Shown one piece after another: positions 1-11,492 of a stretch of DNA of 64,000 nucleotides. The notes below the pieces were generated by a model that saw nothing but the letters and a program-made list of their open reading frames with translations, did not search any database and was not told where the DNA came from. Every line of letters begins with the position of its first letter. Position 1 is the first letter of the stretch. The stretch is from Amanita rubescens (taxonomy: Eukaryota; Basidiomycota; Agaricomycetes; Agaricales; Amanitaceae), in contig WION01000247.1 in the NCBI GenBank assembly GCA_015039365.1, forward strand, positions 1 through 64,000. The letters run 5' to 3'. The translations under genes and the position numbers were made by a program.

Positions 1-950
1 CAAGACTGCCTACCGCGATCCATTTTTCAATCCCATCCGTCCGTATCACCTATCTATGCCACGCCTGATCATGGAATACGCGTCTGGCGGAAGGACCTTC
101 GTGAGTTTATCCGCATCTCCCTCCGAAGCGCACTTGAGCTGAGAATCTGCATACTCACAGGCTAAAGGTAAAGGTGCCGTTTTGGGCGCCATCACTTACT
201 CTGATCCGGCTTATCCGCTACCCCTCAGATTGCGAGAGGCACTTCAAATACCTTACAATCACCCGCAGAGTCCATATGACAAGTGTTTCCCGACGCTGAT
301 AGAGTACACCAATTGAAGGGGTCGAACCCGATACCTGTTCCCGAGAAGTTGAGCCTGGATGAGGCGGGGTCGTTGTTCGAAGCGTGGAAAGCGGAGCAGG
401 TCATTGTACCTTGTACGTCTGGCGTTCCAGAAGTCGTTTGTAAACTGTTATTAACGTCGAGTTTTTCGGCAGGTGTTTAGCACTCTGGCTCGGGCAAACT
501 TTTGCTACAAGCTCCGGAATTTACGCCCGCAAGATGATGTACAACATACTTGCTCGGTAGGCTCATGAGTCATAATAGGCCTCGCACCGACTGCGGTTGG
601 GACGGTTAGAAAGTTTGGTTTGCCATGTTGAAAGCTGCAAGGGATCGAAGTTCCAGCATGGACTCGGGACATGTTCTTAGTGGGTCGCCATTCAGCCAAA
701 GTCTTTCCGATTTCCTGATACCTCCTATTTCTAGCTAGACGGTCCGGTGCTGGAAAAAGCTAGTTACGTCTTCAAGCAGCCGAGTATTGCGCGAAAAGTA
801 ATTGGGTTGTCGTCTATATCCTTCAGGGTGCGTTTCGCTGATACCCCAAGGGGATTTGGCATACGCACATACATACATCTTCGGTGGCTTCCCAGTCTCA
901 ACAAATCCCACGCTGGGATTACCCGTGCACCCGCCTAGCCCGGACATCAC
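1..950 (+). pseudogene. Scrambled pseudogene of mitochondrial ribosomal protein S29 (DAP3-like)
   Basis: Bases 1-90 read the segment that follows the DDFQALY motif of the intact gene at 25899-27728 (KTAYRDPFFNPIRPYHL), and 320-435 read its later part (VPEKLSLDEAGSLFE). At about 440-460 the match jumps to the opposite end of the gene: 455-620 match its N-terminal exon (KLLLQAPEFTP) and 623-850 match the segment around MLKAARDRSS and the P-loop exon. The order is therefore C-terminal part first, then N-terminal part, with several frameshifts and in-frame stops. It lies in inverted orientation relative to the intact copy about 25 kb away. It continues beyond the left edge of the window. I see no route to a functional protein. 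Origin is inferred: a duplicated, perhaps formerly tandem, copy that collapsed by deletion. Confidence 0.85.
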
Positions 951-1365
951 TAAGTGTGTGGCTGGAGAGACATTGAATCACTGTTTCAATTTGTAGCGGG
1001 ACAGTGAACGGTGTCTGATGTGGGAACGTATGGACATATACAAAGTATATCAAAATCGGCCCACAAATGAGCATCAGAAGTAAGGAATAATACATGTCTG
1101 AACAACGGGTTCATGAGAGATCATACACGAAAAAAGACGAGTTAACGACCATAGCCCCATCCCCCAATCAGTGCTTCCTCCTGTGATCTGCTTGGTGATG
1201 TACAACGTGTTTCCCGCCTGATGTAACACACATCTTGACACAATAAACAATGCATTGCATCAGCTTGCACTTGTCGGGGTTTGCATGATCAGGACAGAAA
1301 TACCACGAGGTTGGGGTTGCATTGTCGGCCTGCACCAAGGATAAGTATGTTCCAAAGACAACAGG
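951..1365. other. Intergenic, no gene recognised
   Basis: Contains stop-rich sequence between the mrps29 pseudogene and the next gene. I see no coding exon, repeat or RNA gene in it. Confidence 0.4.
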
Positions 1366-2074
1366 TTAACATTGACGGCGACGCACAGGTTTGTCAAGCT
1401 CAACAAAAATATTAGCACGTCCAACTGTAAACTCGACGTCATGAGATGCTTTACGTCCACGGACCGTCCGGAGGCCAAGTACTTTCTCCAACTTGAGCGC
1501 GAAGAGGAGACTACCTAATTCTTCCACAAAAGCTTTGGGAGCGCTGCCAATGCTGATGGCCGTGGTCAGAGCATCGTGTGTAAAAAACGTGTACTCGAAT
1601 GGTGCAATTTGATCTGGCGCTGAGAATATGAATGCTTGCGGGATGACTTTGCCTACAGTTCCGTTTTCGATAGCGTCAGAACTCCACGGTGTCGAAGTGT
1701 TGCCGACTGCCACAAGCTTCTCGTCTGCGTCCATATCAAAGTGACGATGAAGCAGGGTGACGCCAAACCTATAATGGTTAGTAAATAATAAACTTTGGAT
1801 ATAGTACTATGCTACCTACTTATCGCACATCGCATGGCGCACAAAAACATCACGGATGGAAGAGCGGATAAGTTCTTCGCCGTTCAGAGAAGTGACCTGT
1901 TTGTATGCATCATCAGGGTCTGCAGAGGGGTGTTAATGTTGTCTGTGATGGAGTTAGAACGATGAGCAACCGTGGCGAACCTATCAATGCATCGAAGATG
2001 AGGTGGTTGTACGCGGAAAGCAGACTTTCTGCACCAACGGGTGACGACTCGGAGGGCAACAATTCAGGCATGAT
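1366..2074 (-). CDS. Uncharacterised protein, at least two exons
   Basis: The 3' exon (about 1773 down to 1366) reads GVTLLHRHFDMDADEKL and runs to a terminal VELDKPVRRRQC before a TAA. Upstream, after a short intron with a GTAGGT donor and TTATAG acceptor, an exon reads DDAYKQVTSLNGEELIRSS. A candidate start is the ATG of MPELLPSESSPVGAE near 2070. The link between that first segment and the DDAYKQ exon is not clean in my reading: either a small intron with a CTGCAG acceptor or a frameshift lies near 1915-1930. No domain is recognised, and no signal peptide or membrane segment is seen. It could be an intact small gene or an early pseudogene. The 3' exon is the well-supported part. Confidence 0.45.
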
Positions 2075-2105
2075 AGAAATCGCGAGAGATGAACTGAGGA
2101 GTTAA

Positions 2106-3192
2106 GCGTTTGAGAGGTCAGATTTTATGCGTTTACTGCCGGCCACATGGGTCACGGGGATATCATAGATAAGGCATTTTCAGCTCTGCTGCATCGAAGA
2201 ATCTGGTTCTCATGCTAGGTCAGGTTTCGATGTGATCCCAACACTCTCAGAAGCAGAAGATGTTTCCAATGAGCAGGGAGGACATTTGATAGAACAATCG
2301 TTTAATTCCCGGGCCCCGTGACCGTACTAGTAGGACGTGGTTCATATTCGAAGAGGAATTTCTAAGGCGTGCCGTGTACGTACCCGTACGTCAACTGACA
2401 GCAGCGGCGATTTTCCAAAAGATCATCTTGATGGAGATGCAGGAAGAGAGATTTGAGGAATGGGCATCGATTCTGTTGGTTGCACAGCACAAATCAGCAT
2501 CATGAAAATTGATTCACGGCACACGAAGACAGTACAAAATAGACTCGGCGGTAGTGCACATTGGATTCGAGTGACGAAGGAAGGACAGTGGTTGCTTGAA
2601 GCGCGTGTTATCGCGCTACGTGGACTGTCAGGCGACCATGGTGAGAAGAACTTGGGGATAGCTTGTGGTGGGTATAACTTTCGGAAATGAAATTAATGAA
2701 AGGTCAAAGGTAAGTGAGTCAATTGAGCGATAAGATGACTCGCACGATCAACACCGCCTGGTAATACCGCGCAACTGGCACCATCTGGTCACAACACCAC
2801 TAGCTATATAGCGTGACCCTGGATAACACATCTGTGAATGGCACAATGCTTATGCATAAATAAGGAATGTATGGAAGCATGTGCCACTTGGTGTGAGATC
2901 AGGAGCGCAGACGTCGACCGAGGTTCAATTGCCGTATTGCCAATGCTACACGGTTCGTAAATGGAGAGTTGGACGTCATCACCGTTTCAGACGACTCTCG
3001 TTGCATCGTTCCGGGTCAAATAACAGTTGTCAGGTTTCGTACGGGCATCGTGGATGTTTCATAGCCGCGTTTTCGTTCTTGTCCTTGCAGTTTTGTGTGT
3101 GATACTCGAAATTAGCGTCTGTATTCTTGCTCATTTATTTTATCGTAAAATCCTCCTACTAGTAACAGTATGATATGATAGCAATGCATTTA
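2106..3192. other. Intergenic, no gene recognised
   Basis: Only short open frames without recognisable motifs are present. It ends at the 3' end of the MFS transporter gene. A small palindromic GTACGTACCCGTACGT-like stretch lies near 2376 and has no assigned role. Confidence 0.4.
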
Positions 3193-5020
3193 CTATATTA
3201 CGGACTTCCGTGTGTTCGTTACAACTCGGTCTCTGGGTAGAAACGACGCTGCGCATAACGCTATCACCGAGCTACAGACAAAGACAAAGTAGACCAGATA
3301 TCCACCGAGATACCCTTTGTCTATTGAGAGCGAAAAGAGGGAGTTTGAAACTGCTGGACCTAGGGCGCGTGATACACCCGCCACCGACTGATATCTCGCG
3401 TTATGGTGTTGAAGTTAAGAAGCCAGGAACAACACACCTGACAAAAACCAACGATTGTGGCAAGCGATTCACTGTTAGCAGACCGAGTAGCTAAAACCCA
3501 CATCGCAACTAAAAGCGCGGTCAATAGATAACCGGCGTGTACTAGGACGACGCACGACAAGCGAATTGAGCCAAAGCAGAGCAGCAGCTCTGAGAACCCA
3601 GAGCAAACAACACTAAAATATTGTTAGAATTCCCATCTCTCTTCGCGATCCAGTTCATCACGGGCCACAATACGAATCGGGGGAGCGATGCTGATGCACC
3701 GAGTATGCATACATACCTTGACCCCCATTTGTCATGCATGCGGGGAAAGATGAATAGCTGGGATGTGCCTATGACGATTGCAGAGAAGGATGAATAGGTG
3801 CCGATGGCGCGTGGCGAAAAACCGAGACCGCCGTCCTTGATAGGTGTAGAGAGATACAGTGCTTCAGTCGACCCGTAGAATCTCTCCACTAGAGATATCG
3901 CAGCTAGATTGGTAGCAGCAATAATGACGCCAGGTAGTAAGAGAGATGAAAGTTGGTCAGTACTTTCGGCCCCCTCTTCCGTAGATGCAAATGGTTCGCT
4001 TTCTTGGGATTTCTTTTGGAATGGCTTCACCAGAGTTTCTTTCAAGAATATAATTCCCACAAGCCATGCAACAAATATTAGAACAGAGCAAACGGCACAG
4101 GGCAGGAAGTATGGATATGTCTTGAAGAATTCGCTGGAACCAAATAATCCGGGAAATTGCTCAACAGGTCGAGAGAGAGAACCACCAATCTTGGACCCAA
4201 CCTATTGCAAATATATTCACGCGTGCGCGTTGCCGGTGCAAAGAAAATAGAACTCACGGTACCCGCAAAGTAATATGATATATCATTGTACGCGAATGCC
4301 TGTCCACGCTCATCAAAGTCTAGCCGCAACCCATAATTGAAACGTACTCGGGCAATATCCGCTGGATCAACTATCTCCGCCAACATCCCTCTCGTCAATC
4401 CATAAGTCCCATCTAAATACAATATTAGCGATTAGCTATCGCGCCAATCTCAAGGAAAAACTTGCTTACTTAACCCACCAATCAGAGCTTGCCTATCAAG
4501 GTATGAAAACTTGGGCGATGATTTAAGCATCATACGTACCAAAACAGTAAAGCAAGGAACGTCGTCGATAGCCCAAAGCCGCAGATGCATACCGCCAAGC
4601 CTATGATGCTCGCGAGAAAAACAGGTTTGCGGCCTATATAGTCGGAAAGCCGACAGAAATAAAACGTTGTTGCTGTTTCAGCAACGTATATCGTAGATGT
4701 CTGAAGTTGAGTTTTATTTAGAAGCTCCGAATATATACCATACGACGAGACGCACCAGAAAACCGACGTAATATCCCACGTTCTTCTCTCCCTCTGCTAT
4801 CCCGATATTTCGAATTAGCTATGAGCAATGATCAGATTGAGAAAGGTTCGCACCACGAGAGTTGAAAACGTACATCAGGAATGAAGGGATTTGTGGCGAG
4901 CACCGTCAGATATCCCGCAGTTTGTAATGCGAAGACAGTGGTGAACTGGAACCATGGAAATGGCGCTTGCACCCGAACTCGCTCTGAGTGTAAGAGAGGG
5001 AGTTCCTCATCATCAGTCAT
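3193..5020 (-). CDS. Major facilitator superfamily transporter
   Basis: A membrane transporter with about 12 predicted segments, spread over several exons with introns of about 50-80 nt. Exon 1 begins MTDDEELPLLHSERVRVQ and enters a first membrane segment ending in TNPFIPD. The next exons give AEGEKNVGYYVGFL and then TSTIYVAETATTFYF followed by the MFS motif-A loop RLSDYIGRKPVFL. Later exons carry GTYGLTRGMLAEI, a long cytosolic loop rich in E and S (about 3960-4030), the second six-helix half, and a final exon MAGVSRALGPAVSNSLF. The SDYIGRKP loop and overall order resemble the fungal YCR023C / plant ZIF1-like MFS branch. The substrate is unknown. The frame looks intact and I see no disruption. 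It lies alone, with non-coding stretches on both sides. Confidence 0.85.
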
Positions 5021-6454
5021 CGTGGACCGTGGTCAAAGAGGCAAGAGAGAGGAAAGGTGGGGAAACTGATAACGCATTCTTGCCATTCTAGGCGTTTGAA
5101 TCAGATTGGGTGGGTGACAGCATTGTGTCAGGTACATGCCGTTAATCACCCTACTTACCCTGCAGTCCTATAAAGGGACTGTTACGACCAATTGATTGAA
5201 TTGATGCCAGAAATGACATCTCTCGCCGGTGCCGACTCAACTCCTTCCATATCGGTCTAACACTGACCAACATCCGTCCTGTGATCAACTATAAGTCGAT
5301 CACTTGAAGTTATACGAGTCGCGCCCAGAGATAAGTAATACGTAACATTGTTGGACATTCGTCTTATCAGGCCACGCACGGCGTACGTCATGTATGCGGT
5401 TTTGCCAACTTCTTTTTCGTGGACGTAATTCCAACCTTCATTGCTCGAGAATTTGATTGGACAGCCGTTGTAAGCTAGCTTGAGCAGCAGCAGTGTGACG
5501 ATGCGGGAGCGAGAGGTAACGAGAGATTTTGAGCCAGACTGGATCTTCCGGTAGTAGCTACTAGTACTTGCGACGGGAACGAAAAAAGCACTCGTCGCCT
5601 GCCGTGGGAACGACCTTGATCTGGCTTCTTTCCCGGGTCCATGACATCCTCGGCGCTATTGCTAACACCTGCACTATCGAATAATGGCTTATGGACACCG
5701 AAATGCGCAGAGAGAGCGACTCGATATGCTCCCACTATGGCCATATCACGGACTCAGGTTACCGTTCAGTGCTCTTGTAAAACACAGACGAGCTCCGAGT
5801 CGCCTCAACGACTTTGCCTCCCACCTCTGATTCAGGTCATCAATGCAGCCGTTCTAGTAGCCACTCGCACTTTGGATGGATGCAGCAGAGCCACATGCAG
5901 TACCACCGCCACGACCATCATCAAAGTTGAAGTACACGTACGAAGCAAAAGGTTGTGCTTTTGATCGCACAACACCCCAGACCTAGTCTCCTCTAGTAAA
6001 AACAATCGTGAGCAATTCGGTACCGTTTCAACGGTTTCAAAACTAACTGACATTGTAATACGTATGCAACATCAAGCCTTTTGCACGCTCTCCTTTCATC
6101 TTGTTACGCGTTTCTGTGATCGCTGCTCCGGACCATACGTTACACCAATAAACCCTTCCGACTACGGTTCCCGGCACAAAAAAAAAACGGAAAAGTTAGT
6201 GGGACTCTCATCCCAATTTCCATGTATCTCACTTACGTCACAGGATGTTCTGCGGATTTACGATAATTGACTCCCAAGCTGTATCGATTGTAATCATTTA
6301 AGGGTCCAAATGCGAAACCTGAACATGTCTTTATGACAAAGATCATCTCGTCTTAGGCCCTAAGGAGAATGCAGCCCTTTTCGTCGGCAACCAGTTCCGT
6401 GGGTTAGTGGTGTAATACACTTCAACAATCCTTTAACTGTCAAACTCTACATCA
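5021..6454. other. Intergenic, no gene recognised
   Basis: Open frames here are short and overlap on both strands without domain motifs, splice continuity or codon bias. The part nearest 5020 is the presumed promoter side of the MFS gene. Confidence 0.4.
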
Positions 6455-6769
6455 GTGCCATCTCCCACTCGATTACAGCCCATCAATAAACGTCAGGTTG
6501 GATTTTCTTTCGCAAGATTCGCCACTCCTGACGTAGCCCGGGATTCCGAAACCATCCGTACCGTCACAATCCAACCTTTTCTTCCAATTGCTCCGAGTCT
6601 AGTCAGAAACTCGATGGTATGCCGTCTCTTCGCTTATTTGTGTCCAATCTAACCATTCCCCTAATAGTGATCCTCGTACCGCACGTCCATCACTGTTCTC
6701 CATCATACCGCATCTCAAGCCGCCGCCTAGTTCAACGGGTGCGGCACCGAAGCGGAAACGAGGAAGAGA

Positions 6770-7150
6770 CAAGATGGATGTGGACGGCGCAACGAATAAC
6801 AATACCCGGCGCAACGAATAACAATACCAAGTCGAGCGAGCCGAGTGAAGAGGAACAACACCAGAGCAAGAAAGTCAAGCGATCCCCCCGACGGCGCCTA
6901 CTGCCAGCCCTTCCAAGAGTTTACCGAACCTTCGTCCAACCCGCACGTCTCACCATGCATTGTGATTTGGGTTGAACGACGCCAAGTCAAAGAAGAACTT
7001 GAGTGCTGGTCCGAGATGGTCGACACGCATCTCAATCATATCAGCAGACTGGAAAAGTATGCCCGTAGCAGACGCGCCCAGATTCATCACTATATGACCG
7101 TCAACGCTCGCAACTCGGCCTTTTCATTTCGCGTTATCCGTTGCATAGCT
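6770..7150 (+). pseudogene. Possible broken gene of unknown family
   Basis: An ATG at 6774 opens MDVDGATNNNT, but a 22-bp direct duplication (see repeat at 6785-6828) shifts the frame into a stop. Past the duplication an acidic/basic stretch (KSSEPSEEEQHQSKKVKRS) continues in one frame, and the neighbouring frame then reads QPFQEFTEPSSNP and a helical segment EMVDTHLNHISRLEKYARS. This looks like one ancestral protein now spread over frames, but I do not recognise the family. It could also be chance coding-like sequence. Confidence 0.3.
6785..6828. repeat. 22-bp tandem direct repeat, two copies
   Basis: The unit CGGCGCAACGAATAACAATA plus CC occurs twice head to tail without a gap. Its length is not a multiple of three, so it shifts the frame of the possible gene containing it. 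Confidence 0.85.
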
Positions 7151-7189
7151 AGTAAGTCGTTCTCTCCTTTTACTACGTATGATATCTAA

Positions 7190-8523
7190 TCCACTACTTC
7201 AGCGATGCACACCGGATCACGCGTCTGGGCAGTCTAACGGGGAACGAAGTAATGGATGGGTCGAGAAGGAAGGGAGGACTAACGGGGTAGTCCTTGGTGT
7301 GTGTTCAATACGCGACTGTTTTGATACAGTACAGTACAGTACAGTACTGACATGCTTCAATAGGCTCATGTTCTTTTTCAGCTCTGAATAGCACGAGTCA
7401 GAATCACGAAGTCTTTGATGTGTAATAGCCAGCAACGATAGCTATAGAAATCTGCATATCAAATCTGCGTACAACGGTCATCTTTATATCGCCTAACGCC
7501 ATATACATAAGTGCATCTCCTAGAAAACAGCTCAAGACGTGTCATGGAAGTTATTGTGTTTATTGCGAAACGAGTATATCTGTCCGTTCTTAACTCATAT
7601 CCTTCTTCACCTCATATTCCATCTCGTTCTCATCATACATCCTGTTGATCCCTTCTGAACTTTTTCTTCTGCCTCTTTCAAAACACACGAGTCGGCGACC
7701 AGAGGGTTTATGAAGTTTACGAACACGAAATGATAATTAGTAGCCTCTCGCCTCATCGCCGCGTCACAAACAGCCAAAGGACAAAACAGCGTCAATTGGA
7801 TCCTAGCATCTGGGACGTGATTTCGAAACCCACCCAGACCCCGCAACCCTTACCCGTATGATGTTCGTACCAGCCAGTTGACATTGTTAGAATAGCAATA
7901 GTATCGCGGCATGGTTGGTGTCGTCGACGGAAGGTTGAAGGGGGCTGTTGACGTTACAGCGGGAAGATGATGAAGTTCAAGTTCAAATGCCAATCTTCCG
8001 AGTCTGCGCCAAGTAATACAACACAAAACTGCCGCCTTACAAGGGATCCACGTCTACACGTTGCGCATGCCAAGGTCCCTCCATCTGACGCCGGACGGTG
8101 TGGATGGGTGTGGAGAGCAGTCAAACCAACTTGTATGTGTTCGAGAAGGTGTGATTCTGAACGAGTGAGGGAGGTGGATGTAAAGGTCAAGCTCTTTCAT
8201 TCCTCCAAACTAGTAGCTGACCGGCCCCACGTCTCCCCAAGCTCACCAGCTCCCTTTTCCACCATCTTGCATTCAGCCGGCACCAGAACTGAGGTTCATG
8301 GGGATGGGGTTAGAAGGCCAGTGTCGCTTTGTCGAAGAGGTGATAGACAGTAGAGCATCATAACTATCAGACCAACAACGCGTGAATTGATGCGATAACT
8401 TTTTATGCGAGATACTTGCGTCTTGTATACATACAATACCCGCTTCACTGCAGCGATCATATTCACCATTTTGTCGCGAAGGCATTCGGCTATGACTAGT
8501 GTGTATAATAGGATGTTAATCCC
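7190..8523. other. Intergenic, no gene recognised
   Basis: Contains a short ACAGT microsatellite (about 7327-7348) and scattered short frames. No motif, exon chain or RNA gene is recognised. Confidence 0.4.
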
Positions 8524-8871
8524 TTAAGAAACTCCATAAGGATCCGCAACTGTTGCATATTCTACACCTTTCAGTCGATCATCCCATGCCACCATCTTTT
8601 CCTTCACTACTTGATCTTCACGGCGCTCCGAGAATGGCGTGAACTTGGTTTTGGTTTCATCATTCCTATGTGCCGCCCTAGTAACCAAAACGACGCGTGG
8701 TTGCCCGTTGTAAGAGGCGGCAAGTACGCGATGAGGGACTCCTTGAGATTTCAGCCATTGATTGGAACAAAATGTTGTGACGTCCATAGTAGGGATCTCG
8801 AATTTGTTACGATCGGCGAATGCGAGGACTTGTTCAAAAGTGAGGATATATCCTCCGACAAGGTAAACCAT
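8524..8871 (-). CDS. Small uncharacterised single-exon protein
   Basis: The chosen ATG (8871) opens MVYLVGGYILTFEQVLAFAD and gives about 115 residues ending ATVADPYGVS. The frame stays open upstream to 9012, but that extension is proline-rich and overlaps the start of the divergent Crinkler gene, so the internal methionine is preferred. It looks globular, with no signal peptide and no membrane helix strong enough to call. The opening style resembles short lineage-specific Agaricomycete hypothetical proteins. No function can be assigned. Confidence 0.45.
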   Translation of the reverse strand: MVYLVGGYILTFEQVLAFADRNKFEIPTMDVTTFCSNQWLKSQGVPHRVLAASYNGQPRVVLVTRAAHRNDETKTKFTPFSERREDQVVKEKMVAWDDRLKGVEYATVADPYGVS

Positions 8872-9018
8872 GGTTGAGGGTGCGTTAACGCTCGTTAAGC
8901 GCAGCACTGTTGGGACTGGGTAACTGGGTAGGAGTCTGGGACTGGTAGGAGTCTCTGGGACTGGGTCTGGATAGGTAAAGCGAACCGCAAGTGGCTTACA
9001 TAACATCGTCATGACAAC

Positions 9019-11055
9019 ATGTCTCTCAACATCTCATCTGTATCCCAATCTCCTTACGGAAAGCTCGCCGCCGCAGTCCTTCTTCCTCTCCTCATCGTCA
9101 TTGGTGCCGCAATCGTTATCTGGGACAAGTTTGCCATTCGCACCTTCTTCTGCCTCATCGAAGGCAAGCCCGTGGCGTTCAAAGTACAAATTTCCGCCAA
9201 CAAGACGATAGAACGCTTGAAGGAGATCATTTTCGAACAATTCATTGGACTACCGCGCCTGGCAATTAATGACATTACCCTATTTAAGGTGACTACAACC
9301 CAGAGTTTAGCGTAAACACTCACCTTTCTTTGTTTTTGCAGATCGATATAGATCTTAATGCGCGTCGAGATTCTGTTAGTCAACTCACAATCAACGAGAA
9401 TGGTATTCGACTGTACCCCTGGATGCGCGTCTCGCAGTTCTGGCCGAAACAGCCCGCCGATGATAGAGTCCACATCTTCGTGAAGCTCCCGGCTGGTGAG
9501 TAGAGTGACGCTTTCTTGTCCTTGACTCCTGGTTGCTCGCCCTTTCGTTTCCTCGCTCCTTAATCTCGTCACTGTGTCGAATCTTGTGCCTCCCATCGTT
9601 CGCTATTTGCATACCTCTTTTCATTCTAATGCTTTCCCCCTCCGCTCTCTCAACGATATGGTTTCTCGGATTTGATCTCGTCCGCTTGCTTCTTTTAAAT
9701 GCCACTCGTCTCTCAATTTGCCGTATCCCTTGTCGCACCATGCCGATTGTTGTTTCCGCGATCTCATCAGCCAAAATCTCGTCTGAGAAACCTAATACCA
9801 GCTCTGTCCCATGTATTCCTGGTGAGCAGACTACATTAGATCCAATGTCCTTGATACAGCATCTCATGACTTTTCAGAATACTGGAGCCCACGGCGCACT
9901 ACAGTACGCCGCTTGTATGACATATTAAAGGAAGAAAACCTTGTCTATGCACGTCTCTTACACTAGTAGACATCTTCACGCTCGCTGACCAATGTTTTCC
10001 GTAGGTTCGAGGAACTCCAGGTACCGGAAAGACCACTCTTATGAATTTGCTGCATGCTTTTATTCTCGAACAAGAACCATCGGCTGTTGTAATTACCCAG
10101 ACGTCATGGCCACCTGTAGGGTCAGGCCCGTCACTCGATGAACGTCTCCGGCTAGTGGACCCCACATATCCCCGGGGCGGGCGCAATGACCTCGCTTACC
10201 TCCTTTTCGATGAGGCGCAGGAGTCGTATCAGGACGAATCTCTTTGGAACGATTTCTTCAAGATGGTCTGTGGCCGTGCGTACATCTGTTACCACATCAT
10301 CCTGTTTTGCAGCTATGGCAGCCCATCCTCTCGTCCCGTGCGTCACCGTGTTGGCGCGCCCCTAGTCCTCCGTGATGCAGCCCGTATCTCATTGTGGCCC
10401 CGAGAGGGATCGGAGTCGGATGGATTGATTGGTATGTTGTTGAACCGTTCCGAATTTGATGAAGTCGTGTCGCGGTTTGAATGCCCACTAAATCTGCACT
10501 CTGACCTCCTGGACCTGATCTTCAGGTGGACAGTTGGGCATGTAGGCGCTATTATTGAATTGTTGCACATCATATCATCCCAGGTGAGTCTCCCCAGTGA
10601 AAGCCATGTTGTACATGTCTCCTAATCCTATTCCTCAGATAGTATCAGAAACTGAGCAGTTCACAGTGGAAATGTTTCATGACGCAAACCCAGCTCATGA
10701 ACTAGTACAGAAACTCTCTCATGGAACTTTTGGACATGGCCTTCCTACCGTTGAGGATCTCTCGGCTCAGCCAGACGTGGCAGCGTTATTTAGAGACTTG
10801 CTCAAAAACGGCACTATCTATAGAAACGAGTATAAAGATGAAGATGAAGCCCTTCGCAAGTGCCATCGCAATGGGTGGATCCATGCCGACCTGCCTGCAC
10901 ATGGGATACTTACACGTTACGCATTTCCATCTCCGCTCCATGCCATGTGTGTTTCCTGGATGCTTGAACCTACAAATGACATGTCCAAGATCACATCCCT
11001 CTTCAATCTGACCCTGCCGACATCACTCGACAACGCCAAGCGCAAGGATGACTGA
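9019..11055 (+). CDS. Crinkler-type effector: membrane anchor, ubiquitin-like header, P-loop NTPase
   Basis: Exon 1 encodes about 25 residues, a hydrophobic helix (LAAAVLLPLLIVIGAAIV), then FFCLIEGKPVAFKV, the start of the ubiquitin-like header that defines Crinkler (CR) proteins. It ends in LFK and an intron of about 52 nt, and exon 2 continues IDIDLNARRDSVSQL. After further introns an exon at about 10005 gives Walker A (RGTPGTGKTTL) and Walker B (AYLLFDEAQESY). The last exon has the CHRNGWIHA and YAFPSPLHAM signatures seen at the C-terminal side of fungal Crinkler ATPases, then a stop. Known of the family: such proteins couple a P-loop NTPase to nuclease-like or other tip domains and occur in oomycetes and fungi. 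No nuclease tip is evident here. The middle exons (9500-9990) are not resolved. A second, broken member lies 1.9 kb downstream. Confidence 0.75.
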
Positions 11056-11492
11056 TTGTTGCCCTGAGCAAGCTTGGATGAACACGTACCTTGGGGTCGA
11101 CAACCTTAGTTCACCTGGTTCTCGGACATCTTTTGCTTCATACATTTTTTCTAGCTATCGTGATTTGTCGAAGATTTAGGTACGAGCCTGTAATTCGTAA
11201 CTGGTACTGTGATATGTAACATTCAGGACGAATCTGAGCTGTAGGTTCGGCATCTACACGTTCACTTCTTCGTCTACCGCCGTGTCATCCTTCTCCCTCC
11301 GAGTCTTTTCCCCGGAGGAACAAGGCTGGAGCGCTCTTTGTCCTCCTTCCCAAGTTCTTGAGCGTCCTTTATATGCCTGGACCATTTAGAATTCCCCCTT
11401 GGTCATGGGGTTTGTTTTACCTATCCATCGGATTTAGGTACGTTTCTGGGCACATGTGGTGTTCTCATCCAAATATGGTTCCCTGTGATATT

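Noticed and set aside
315..340. Possible tRNA B-box (GGGGTCGAACCCGAT)
   Set aside because: No A-box or acceptor stem at the right distance, and the sequence is explained by the mrps29 pseudogene reading.
7325..7350. ACAGT microsatellite
   Set aside because: A short simple repeat with no sign of function; noted only in the intergenic entry.
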